5,705 nucleotides of DNA, taken from Candidatus Zixiibacteriota bacterium. GTDB taxonomy: Bacteria; Zixibacteria; MSB-5A5; GN15; FEB-12. Under the pieces are notes generated by a model. It saw nothing but the letters and a program-made list of their open reading frames with translations. It was not told where the DNA came from and did no database searches. The DNA is taken from contig DAOWMZ010000148.1 in the NCBI GenBank assembly GCA_030642845.1, positions 1 to 5,705 on the forward strand, read 5' to 3'. Shown piece by piece: positions 1 through 5,705 of the stretch (within the stretch, counting starts at the first letter, position 1; each line of letters begins with the position of its first letter). The translations under genes and the position numbers were made by a program.

Positions 1-1500
1 AATTAGCAGAAGAATGTGATGGAAGCGATGACACTGACTGTCCAGGAGAATGTAGTGATTTATGTCAATGCCCCGGATCCGGTGACCCCCTTTAACTAAT
101 TTTACCACAAATTTCTTATTTTTTTCTTTCCCTTCTTTTTCTTTTTTCTCAAAATCCAAACAACTTCCTAAAAAACCAAACAAACCAAGAACCATTATCT
201 TCCTCTGCAAAACCAATAATTTTTCCAGTTTTTCAACCTGTTCTTTTATTTTATTTTCTATGTCGATAATAACAGCATCATCAAAATAAACTTTAGTTTC
301 AAAACGGACTAACTTGGTCAATTCTTCCATAACCGTTCTGATAGTAGCTACTGCTTTAATAATTACATCCAATGATTCACCTGCTCGGTTTTCCTTATCA
401 ATTAGTTGTCCGTTTTCAATATCAACTTTTACCAATTGAGTTCGTCCGATAATTGTTCCTATAGCATTATTGACATAATGATTAAAAGTACCGGTAACCG
501 CTTTTAATGTTTTCAGAGCTGCTTTTTCAAGTTCGGATTTGGCGATTACTTCTTTTAACAATCGATTCTTGCGTGATAGTTTTTCAACCGTAAGAAATTG
601 AGAGTATAACAAATAATTGGCTTCAATAAGCAGATCAACAGGTGAACCAATATTTATCTCAAGGAATTCCGCTTCTTTAATAGTCAAATCTGGAAGATTT
701 TCTTTTATCTGGCAATAATCCTCTTCTTTCAATTTAAGGCGTTGGCACAATGAGTCAGTATATTCAGTGTTATCAGGCAGATTGGATTTAATCGGAATCA
801 ATGTGAAAGGAACCATCATATTAGCTAACGCAACAATTTCGCACAAGCCTTGCTTGTTTTCACTTGTTGACATACTACTACAATGGTGGCTGCCAATTGC
901 TGATGAAATTATTTCCGGCAGGTTCCATTGCTGCATAAGGAACTGACCGACCCGGGCATGATTTGTCCCCCAAATATTCTCTTCAAGAATTTCAAGCTTT
1001 TCACCGGAAGAAACCTCTTTCCAAATATGATTATACTTATCAGGGAACGAACTTTCCAGAATAAGTACTCCAATATCATGAAGCAGTCCGCTAATAAATG
1101 CTTCTTCAGGATACCCGATTTTTACTGTTTCAGCGATTTTTCGAGCGGCAACCGCTACACTAAGAGAGTGACGCCAAAACCTGACATGATTAATCGAAGA
1201 CCCCCATTTACCTGTTAAATCATATACCGAAGATGATAGGGCTAAAGCTGTAATAACTTTGGAGCCGAGGGTTATGACTGCCTGGCTCATGGAACCGACC
1301 TTATTGGGCATACCAAAATAAGGACTGTTGGCCATCCGCAAAACTTTGGCGGTCAGAGCAGGATCATGTATAAGAATATCAGCCAGTTCATCCACCGAAA
1401 AATTAGGATCTCTGCTTACTCGTAAAACCTCAGACAGAGTTTGCGGAAGAGAGGCTAATTCCTTGTGTTCCTTAAACAGATTTTCATGAAATGCTTTTAT
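1..1500 (-). CDS. HDOD domain protein with C-terminal histidine-kinase-like dimerisation (DHp) helices; non-canonical ATA start; C-terminus not resolved
   Basis: This is a probable cytoplasmic signalling protein. HDOD proteins are HD-superfamily relatives, usually regulatory rather than proven hydrolases. Counting the ATA at 1500-1498 as residue 1, the HDOD domain spans about 15-210. It shows the signature MANSPYFGMP (56-65) followed by a 'GSMSQAVITLG' stretch, WRH (109-111), GLLHDIG with HD at 141-142, H181 and W-N-L-P at 192-195, then HH at 205-206. Most HD-type histidines are thus kept. A coiled-coil-like stretch (about 303-335) leads into FNHYVNN (339-345) and a following helix. This resembles the phosphoacceptor hairpin of histidine kinases, with H341 at the acceptor position, but no ATP-binding domain follows. 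Similarity fades after about residue 415; beyond that the frame is K/E-rich low complexity and stays open to the window edge, antisense to the Cys-rich gene, so the true stop is unknown. No ATG, GTG or TTG lies between the upstream in-frame TAA (1518-1516) and the HDOD domain; the first are GTG 1395 and ATG 1335, both inside it. The gene lies 67 bases after the exonuclease gene and is possibly co-transcribed with it. Confidence 0.88.
   Translation of the reverse strand, partial: MKAFHENLFKEHKELASLPQTLSEVLRVSRDPNFSVDELADILIHDPALTAKVLRMANSPYFGMPNKVGSMSQAVITLGSKVITALALSSSVYDLTGKWGSSINHVRFWRHSLSVAVAARKIAETVKIGYPEEAFISGLLHDIGVLILESSFPDKYNHIWKEVSSGEKLEILEENIWGTNHARVGQFLMQQWNLPEIISSAIGSHHCSSMSTSENKQGLCEIVALANMMVPFTLIPIKSNLPDNTEYTDSLCQRLKLKEEDYCQIKENLPDLTIKEAEFLEINIGSPVDLLIEANYLLYSQFLTVEKLSRKNRLLKEVIAKSELEKAALKTLKAVTGTFNHYVNNAIGTIIGRTQLVKVDIENGQLIDKENRAGESLDVIIKAVATIRTVMEELTKLVRFETKVYFDDAVIIDIENKIKEQVEKLEKLLVLQRKIMVLGLFGFLGSCLDFEKKEKEGKEKNKKFVVKLVKGGHRIRGIDINHYILLDSQCHRFHHILLLI
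3..95 (+). CDS. C-terminal tail of a Cys-rich (myxobacterial-type disulfide repeat) secreted protein, 5' end outside window
   Basis: An open plus-strand frame enters from the left edge and ends at TAA 93-95, leaving 30 codons. It contains five cysteines in the pattern C-x7-C-x3-C-x3-C-x-C within a segment beginning EECDGSDD and ending CQCP, rich in Asp, Gly and Pro. This spacing and the 'EECDG..D..CPG.C...C.CP' wording resemble the Cys-rich disulfide repeats found in surface or secreted proteins of myxobacteria and related environmental bacteria. The role of such repeats is presumed structural and extracytoplasmic. Everything upstream, including the start, any signal peptide and the main domains, lies outside the window, so the protein's function cannot be stated. 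It converges on the HDOD gene, whose open frame continues antisense through this segment. The family assignment rests on motif resemblance only. Confidence 0.62.
   Translation, partial: LAEECDGSDDTDCPGECSDLCQCPGSGDPL
119..150. other. 32-base uninterrupted pyrimidine tract downstream of the Cys-rich gene
   Basis: Positions 119-150 contain only C and T on the plus strand, and a T-rich stretch leads into them from 112. It follows the TAA at 93-95 by about two dozen bases. I see no convincing GC-rich stem before it, so it is not a classical intrinsic terminator, although the T-rich run could help end the plus-strand transcript. Read on the minus strand it gives a Lys/Glu-rich low-complexity stretch at the end of the HDOD reading frame, which may be intergenic sequence that happens to stay open. 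Confidence 0.4.
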
Positions 1501-1567
1501 AAAAAATCTCCTTTTTTACTAATATCGGCTGAATTGAAGATTTTTCTTAACGGATTAATGAGAAGAT
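1501..1567 (-). other. 67-base spacer between exonuclease gene and HDOD gene, no terminator seen
   Basis: The spacer holds the HDOD ribosome binding site and otherwise only AT-rich sequence. The best inverted repeat outside that site is a four-base AAGA/TCTT stem around 1537-1548, too weak for a terminator. I see no clear -35/-10 pair. Read-through from the exonuclease gene into the HDOD gene is therefore plausible. Confidence 0.4.
1508..1513 (-). promoter_or_regulatory. Shine-Dalgarno (AAGGAG) that places the HDOD start at ATA 1500
   Basis: Read on the minus strand, AAGGAG ends at 1508, seven bases before an ATA codon at 1500-1498, which is ideal spacing. The reading frame that follows continues into the HDOD domain with no break. 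The site lies between an A6 run (1517-1512) and a T6 run (1506-1501) that could pair with each other (1518-1500), putting GGAGA in the loop of an all A-U stem. The Shine-Dalgarno is clear; any regulatory role for the weak stem is inference. Confidence 0.6.
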
Positions 1568-2779
1568 TTACTTTGATATTTTCTTTAACAGTCGCACTAT
1601 TCTTTTGTCGAGCATACCCTTTTGACAGTTAGTCAAACCATGATATTTGTATGCTTTTTGAGCACATTTTAAGGCTTCAGGATAGTCCTTTTTTTTATGC
1701 TCAAGGAATATTGCTAATTCAATATTAGCCTGCATCCCATGTTTGGAATTTGATGATTTCAGCTTCTTCCAGATAGGTATAGCCTTATCAATTTCTCCTG
1801 TCTTTTTGTAAATCCGGGCATTAAATAGAAGAATATCATCCGCTAGATTATCCCGGCTGATTTCAGAAATTCGTTTATTGATATTTAAAGATCGGCTTTG
1901 ATCTTTTCGCCGAATATGAATCTTTGAAAGAGAATGCAAATCATCAATAGAGTCCAGATTTTCTCCGTTATTCTGAAAGACATATGAAAATCGCCCCACA
2001 AGAAATACCAGAGTTAAAATATCGAGACGATTGTGCTCCATAACCGCCTCCATATCTTTTAGGTTTTCCTCGTTGAGCCAGTCAAAATAAACCGACGGGA
2101 CGAGATAGCCCGGGATATCATCCTCACGATAAAATGAAAATATTTCTCGCTCTACATTGGTCAGTGAACAGTCGCCCAAACGTCTTTTATAGAGCCGTCT
2201 GACCGAATGGAGCAAATCTATATGTTTATTATATTTGATTTCTTTTGCAACCCGGTTAAGAATTAATCTATCGCGTAAAATCGGCAAATCAAAAGCAGCA
2301 CCGTTGTAAGAAACAATTGATGTGGACTCATTAAATTCAATGGAAAGATCTTCAAGCATGGCGGTTTCATCAGAGTAGTCCGGAATTATATACTGGCGAA
2401 TTTCAAAACCTTTTTTATTAAATGACCCGACTCCATTCAAAAAGGGAACTGTCCCTGCCCCGCCCAACCCGGTCGTCTCCGTATCAAAGAACCTCAGCCT
2501 TAGGCTGTTTATATAATCTGATTCATTTTTCGATGAGAAGGCAGATAAGGGATATTCTTTATCTTTTGATATGTCGCTTAATTTTGTATCTCCATGAATA
2601 TAAGAAAAATCATAGAGTGTTTTGACCAGACAATAGCTTCCTGCAAAATTTTTTACAATTTCACCACCGAGGCAATTTGCCATTTTTTTATATCTTTGAG
2701 GCAGTAATGATTTTACAGAAGTATCTTTTTTAGCTATTAAGTTTTTTACCCGGGCAAGTTTGTCTTGAATTTTACTCAT
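1568..2779 (-). CDS. YprB/MrfB-type DEDDh exonuclease (RNase H-like fold) with C-terminal TPR-like helices
   Basis: This 403-residue protein has no signal peptide and is predicted to be cytoplasmic. The nuclease domain spans about 93-262. Its motifs are FFDTETTG (D99, E101), YNGAAFDLPIL (D164) and HNRLD (H249, D253), a complete DEDDh metal-binding set. Between them lies H-I-D-L-L-H at 186-191 followed by a basic stretch and 'DCSLTNVE', typical of the YprB-like RNase H-fold family. Residues about 311-382 look like two TPR units (ARIYKKTGEIDKAIPIWKKL, then AIFLEHKKKDYPEALKCAQK), a helical tail also known from YprB relatives. In Bacillus subtilis the family member MrfB (YprB) works with the helicase MrfA (YprA) in repair of mitomycin C damage; no helicase is present here, so the substrate is open. 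The ATG at 2779 is the only usable start: an in-frame TAA lies ten bases upstream of it, within the A8 run at the end of the HEAT gene. The start overlaps the HEAT stop (ATGAGTAA) and lacks a strong Shine-Dalgarno, pointing to translational coupling. Confidence 0.9.
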   Translation of the reverse strand: MSKIQDKLARVKNLIAKKDTSVKSLLPQRYKKMANCLGGEIVKNFAGSYCLVKTLYDFSYIHGDTKLSDISKDKEYPLSAFSSKNESDYINSLRLRFFDTETTGLGGAGTVPFLNGVGSFNKKGFEIRQYIIPDYSDETAMLEDLSIEFNESTSIVSYNGAAFDLPILRDRLILNRVAKEIKYNKHIDLLHSVRRLYKRRLGDCSLTNVEREIFSFYREDDIPGYLVPSVYFDWLNEENLKDMEAVMEHNRLDILTLVFLVGRFSYVFQNNGENLDSIDDLHSLSKIHIRRKDQSRSLNINKRISEISRDNLADDILLFNARIYKKTGEIDKAIPIWKKLKSSNSKHGMQANIELAIFLEHKKKDYPEALKCAQKAYKYHGLTNCQKGMLDKRIVRLLKKISK

Positions 2780-3713
2780 TGCTTTTTTTTATGGTTTTTA
2801 GCGCAGACTGAATTTTCAGGAGAGTAAAACGGTCGCTTTCATTTTCAATAATTTTATCATGCAGGCTGCAATGATCATTCGGGTCAGCCTTTATAATAGC
2901 AACTGCGGCATGAGCCCTTCTGCTGGCAATGGGTGAGTTTAAAGCCTGATAAGATAAAATCTCAATAGCATCATCACTACCGATTTCACCCATTACTGTA
3001 CAACAGAGATTGCCAACCATCTCCCTTTGCGAATTAATAGAATCAGCGACAACAGTAATCACGTTTTGCGTGTCTAATTTGAGAAGAGAGTTGACCGCTT
3101 CCAAACGAGCACCATAAAAATCATCATTAAAACAATTTATGAGATCAGGGATAGCTTCATTGATTGCCAATTGTCCGCAGGATACAACGGCCGCTTTTCG
3201 AACCTGTCCTAATGTATCTGTTAAAGATTGCATAATTACTTCGTTTGCTCTTGTATCTCCAATTTTTCCCAAAGCACCAACTGCCTGATCACGTACTTTC
3301 CAGTCCCTGTGATTACAAACATTAATCAACGGATAAACCGATGAGGTATCCTTAATATCTCCAAGTGCCCAGCATACCCGGCTGACAATTAAACTTTCGG
3401 ATCGTCTCAGCGATGTTACTAAATAAGGAACCGCCTCACTTCCGATCCTCTGCAAAATCCAGATGACAGTCCATCTCTTCCGAGCCGATTTGGTGCTGAA
3501 TTTATCAACCAGCCAGGGAACCGCCGGAGCACCGAGAGCAGCAATAGAATCCATCGCCGGTTCTGTTAAGTCACGATAACGTAGTTCACCGGATGAGGCA
3601 ATCACAAATAGCGAGTCTATTTTATTTTCCAAGCCAGTTTGGGCAACAGCTTCACCAATGAATAGAATAGAAATTATAAACAGAATAATAAATAATTTGT
3701 GAGAATTTTTCAT
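2772..3713 (-). CDS. Exported HEAT-repeat (PBS-lyase-like) protein
   Basis: This 313-residue protein has an N-terminal signal peptide: K6 near the start, a hydrophobic core (residues 7-19) and a likely cut after AVA or AVAQ (24-25). I see no lipobox cysteine, so it is probably periplasmic or secreted. From about residue 50 to 275 it is built of roughly eight HEAT-type helical pairs of about 30 residues. Recurring patterns are 'A..ALG..AVP.LV', 'R..A..ALG.IGD..A' and similar. Clear units start near 54, 79, 109, 139, 170, 201, 232 and 262. HEAT arrays are binding scaffolds with no catalytic residues, so a protein-protein role is likely and the partner is unknown. The ATG at 3713 shares its A with the preceding TAA (TAATG), and GGAG at 3727-3724 lies about ten bases upstream. 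Tight coupling to the secreted repeat protein suggests the two act together outside the cytoplasm. The last codons contain an A8 run (2790-2783) directly before the exonuclease start. Confidence 0.9.
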   Translation of the reverse strand: MKNSHKLFIILFIISILFIGEAVAQTGLENKIDSLFVIASSGELRYRDLTEPAMDSIAALGAPAVPWLVDKFSTKSARKRWTVIWILQRIGSEAVPYLVTSLRRSESLIVSRVCWALGDIKDTSSVYPLINVCNHRDWKVRDQAVGALGKIGDTRANEVIMQSLTDTLGQVRKAAVVSCGQLAINEAIPDLINCFNDDFYGARLEAVNSLLKLDTQNVITVVADSINSQREMVGNLCCTVMGEIGSDDAIEILSYQALNSPIASRRAHAAVAIIKADPNDHCSLHDKIIENESDRFTLLKIQSALKTIKKSNE

Positions 3714-5665
3714 TATTGCTCATCTCCGGTTTCGGAACTGTCGGGAGGATAAAGTTCAATATCCATACCACCACCCCATTTTGAAGGAGTTTTCCAGTAA
3801 TGATTATTATCACCATATCCGGTATATTGATCAACTCCACCCAAATCTATAAACAAGCCAATTGAACCATATGATCGCCTGGGGTTGCCGTAGCCGTGAG
3901 TATTGGATTTGGTCTTAACAAAATAATGATCATCCCCTTCGTTATCAATAAGAGCTCCGATTCCATTAGCTGATCCCGCTGCCTGAGAGAGATCAAAAGC
4001 GGTGTAAGTATCATCACCGTGACGATCCAGAAGAAGACCGCAGGAGTAATCATGGCCGCAACCCTGCATTAGCCCTTTGCCGAAATAGACATCGTGTCCG
4101 TAATCATCGATCAGAATTCCCAATGACATATGGGTAGCTGTCCCCTGGGCATATTGGTAAGATTGATAATTATCATTACCTGAAGAATCATATATAATTC
4201 CCAATGACCACCAGTAACTTGTCCCCTGAGCAAAGATATCGGAGTAATAGCTGTCATTTCCACTGATATCTACAATAGCCCCGATACCTCCGGAAGCATA
4301 CGGTCTGAGGCCATAGCCGAACCCCTGAGATAATGAGAGATAATGCTCATCGTAGCGAAGGACATCTTTATATTTTCCCCCGGCATAATAACTGTCGGAA
4401 CCTTTGATATCATAGATAGCACCTAATCCTTCGACAAAACCAAATCCCTGGGAATATAGAGCGGCGTTATAAATATCACGGCCATCCTCATCAATCAACA
4501 AGCCCATTCCAAAAGTTCCTGCTCCCTGAACATGAGTATCGCCGTCATAGCGGTCATCCCCAAGAGCATCATATAATATACCGAAACCAAAATATCCTGA
4601 TCCTAATCCAAATGATTTTGCGTCATATCTGTCATTACCTTCAAAATCGAGAAGTATTCCTACAGACAGACATCCCGAACCAAGAGCGAAATCACTTTTA
4701 GCCCGATAGATGTCATCTCCACTTAGATCAATAATTATTACACCATGAGGCTTTTCCGGATTATATTCGAGGTTATAAACATCGTCCCCTCCAAAATCGA
4801 GAATAAAAAGATATTCCCCTTCGTAGTAGTCGTTGCCTGTTCCTCCAATTTTCCATCCGGGCTGCATTCCCAAATACTGCTCGGCAGTGGCTTGATCAGG
4901 CATAAAGCCGGTTCCTTTTAAAATCTGCTCAACAGATTTTCCGTTATCAACAGCTTTTTTCAATTGTCTTACATCGAGCATAATTTGCTGGAGGCATTCA
5001 ATACCCGCTTTCACGATTGGATCTTCATCGATCCAATCACCAAAGGCAACGAATTCTTCGGTATATCCCTCTTCTATTTTTTCAAGAGAATCGCTTGCTT
5101 CAACAGATAGAAATTCTTCGTCCTCATGAATTACAACCAACTCCTTAAATTCATTTATCAAAAATTTGCGCTGGGATTGTAACATATAGTAAAGCATTGT
5201 ATCAGCAGAATTTGGAAATATTGTCTCAATATATAAAGAGGCTTTAGTTAGCAATTGGTTAAGATCAAAATCGGTATAATACAAATTATGATGTTGTTGT
5301 AATTCATCAATACTTGGTTTGTAAGCCCCTTTTCTTTTGGTCTGTCCCTCATCTTTCAGGTCCTGATATAAGATACTAGCGATAACTTCGGGTTGCCGGA
5401 AGACATAGGCAGATTTAATCGCCTGTGTATATTCAATCATTTCAAAGGGACTACTCATAAGATTGGCAACTATCTCTAACCGGAAAGAATCCAAGTCGGT
5501 ATAATCATTTCGGAAACTTATATCCGATGGAGCCAGGTTTAGATATTCATATAAATGATCTAAACCAAATTGCTCAGGACTGACAGAGTCGGCCTTCTGA
5601 GCATGTGATACGCTCACCGAGAATAACAATAAAGTCATAATGTAATATTTTAATATCATAATCAT
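3713..5665 (-). CDS. Secreted 27-residue-repeat protein with RTX-like D-x-x-G-x-D-x-Y cores, unrecognised family
   Basis: This 650-residue protein begins with a signal peptide (K6, hydrophobic core, likely cut after SHA, residue 22). Using the ATG at 5665 or 5659 keeps a full signal peptide; starting at Met10 would remove its basic end. No Shine-Dalgarno is seen. Residues about 30-265 are mainly helical, acidic and rich in Leu, Gln and Glu, and I do not recognise the domain. Residues 274-614 form a repeat array. It opens with GGTGNDYYE, which fits the RTX calcium-binding nonapeptide, followed by twelve D-x-x-G-x-D-x-Y cores starting at D290, 313, 340, 366, 392, 419, 466, 493, 520, 547, 574 and 607. 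Each core is preceded by a hydrophobic strand (GILYD, GLLID) and often followed by Q-G about 7-8 residues after the Tyr. This suggests a beta-solenoid, perhaps Ca2+-stabilised, but that is inference. There is no catalytic motif, no transmembrane segment after the signal peptide and no obvious anchor at the acidic C-terminus. It is the first gene of the coupled set. Confidence 0.87.
   Translation of the reverse strand: MIMILKYYIMTLLLFSVSVSHAQKADSVSPEQFGLDHLYEYLNLAPSDISFRNDYTDLDSFRLEIVANLMSSPFEMIEYTQAIKSAYVFRQPEVIASILYQDLKDEGQTKRKGAYKPSIDELQQHHNLYYTDFDLNQLLTKASLYIETIFPNSADTMLYYMLQSQRKFLINEFKELVVIHEDEEFLSVEASDSLEKIEEGYTEEFVAFGDWIDEDPIVKAGIECLQQIMLDVRQLKKAVDNGKSVEQILKGTGFMPDQATAEQYLGMQPGWKIGGTGNDYYEGEYLFILDFGGDDVYNLEYNPEKPHGVIIIDLSGDDIYRAKSDFALGSGCLSVGILLDFEGNDRYDAKSFGLGSGYFGFGILYDALGDDRYDGDTHVQGAGTFGMGLLIDEDGRDIYNAALYSQGFGFVEGLGAIYDIKGSDSYYAGGKYKDVLRYDEHYLSLSQGFGYGLRPYASGGIGAIVDISGNDSYYSDIFAQGTSYWWSLGIIYDSSGNDNYQSYQYAQGTATHMSLGILIDDYGHDVYFGKGLMQGCGHDYSCGLLLDRHGDDTYTAFDLSQAAGSANGIGALIDNEGDDHYFVKTKSNTHGYGNPRRSYGSIGLFIDLGGVDQYTGYGDNNHYWKTPSKWGGGMDIELYPPDSSETGDEQ
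3824..4846 (-). repeat. Array of ~12 protein-level repeats, mostly 26-27 residues (78-81 bases)
   Basis: These are in-frame repeats within the secreted protein. Distances between successive core aspartates are 23, 27, 26, 26, 27, 47, 27, 27, 27, 27 and 33 residues. The 47-residue interval equals one unit plus a 20-residue insertion (about 427-446). The consensus is G-[IL]-[LI]-[IY]-D-x-x-G-x-D-x-Y followed by Q-G-x-G. At the nucleotide level the units have diverged and share only short words, so the duplications are old and the array is held by selection at the protein level, not recent expansion. Confidence 0.85.
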
Positions 5666-5705
5666 AGAATAAGGTATCGGTTTATTTTTAAATCAACAAA
5701 TAATC
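5666..5705 (-). other. 40-base upstream region of the first minus-strand gene, cut by the window edge
   Basis: This AT-rich sequence lies immediately before the start at 5665. A TTGATT hexamer (5696-5691) and several TA-rich hexamers (for example TATGAT at 5666-5661) are present, but none pair with 16-18 base spacing and no ribosome binding site is seen. The promoter may lie beyond the edge, or another gene may precede this one in the unit. Confidence 0.3.

Noticed and set aside
73..82. Perfect 10-base palindrome CCGGATCCGG
   Set aside because: It lies inside the coding sequence for the Pro-Gly-Ser-Gly tail, has no spacer for a loop and no T run directly after, so it is neither a terminator nor a clear operator.
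928..1218. Plus-strand 96-codon open frame
   Set aside because: It lies antisense within the conserved HDOD domain; its product has no recognisable features.
2422..2625. Plus-strand 67-codon open frame
   Set aside because: It is antisense to the catalytic region of the exonuclease gene.
3652..4053. Two minus-strand open frames of 62 and 68 codons (3652-3840 and 3847-4053)
   Set aside because: Both are alternate-frame shadows of the HEAT and repeat-protein genes; their hydrophobic look comes from reading the D-x-x-G repeat codons out of frame.
3824..4846. CRISPR or recent tandem DNA repeat in the 81-base periodic region
   Set aside because: The periodicity is at the protein level, units are diverged at the DNA level, and an uninterrupted reading frame runs through them.
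5661..5696. Possible promoter TTGATT with TATTCT or TATGAT before the first minus-strand gene
   Set aside because: Spacings are 19 and 24 bases and the second hexamer overlaps the start codon; in AT-rich DNA this is likely chance.

Overview
The window looks like a fragment of a bacterial genome, moderately AT-rich by eye. Four genes on the minus strand fill nearly all of it, and the tail of a plus-strand gene meets them at the left edge. Signal peptides ending in 'AQ'-type junctions, an HDOD signalling protein, an exported HEAT-repeat protein and a myxobacterial-type Cys-rich tail suggest a Gram-negative from the FCB/Zixibacteria-like or deltaproteobacterial sphere. This placement is an inference from gene content only; no rRNA or marker gene is present.

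Layout, reading the minus strand from right to left: (1) 5665-3713, a secreted 650-residue protein. It has an unrecognised alpha-helical N-terminal half and a C-terminal array of about 12 repeats with the core D-x-x-G-x-D-x-Y, mostly spaced 26-27 residues. (2) 3713-2772, an exported HEAT-repeat protein whose start overlaps the previous stop by one base (TAATG). (3) 2779-1568, a cytoplasmic YprB/MrfB-type DEDDh exonuclease with a C-terminal TPR-like region, whose start overlaps the HEAT stop by eight bases (ATGAGTAA). (4) After a 67-base gap, from 1500 to the left edge, an HDOD protein with a histidine-kinase-like dimerisation hairpin. It has no ATG, GTG or TTG at its expected start; a well-placed Shine-Dalgarno precedes an ATA codon instead. 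The frame stays open to the window edge and runs antisense to the plus-strand gene.

At 3-95 on the plus strand is the C-terminal tail of a Cys-rich secreted protein, convergent with the HDOD gene. A 32-base uninterrupted pyrimidine tract lies just beyond its stop.

The first three genes are almost certainly one transcriptional and translationally coupled unit, and the HDOD gene may be its fourth member, since no terminator is seen in the gap. The first two products are exported and the last two are cytoplasmic, so the unit may not be a single pathway. The most novel element is the 27-residue repeat protein with its tightly coupled HEAT partner. No RNA gene, CRISPR array, insertion sequence or integration site was seen.
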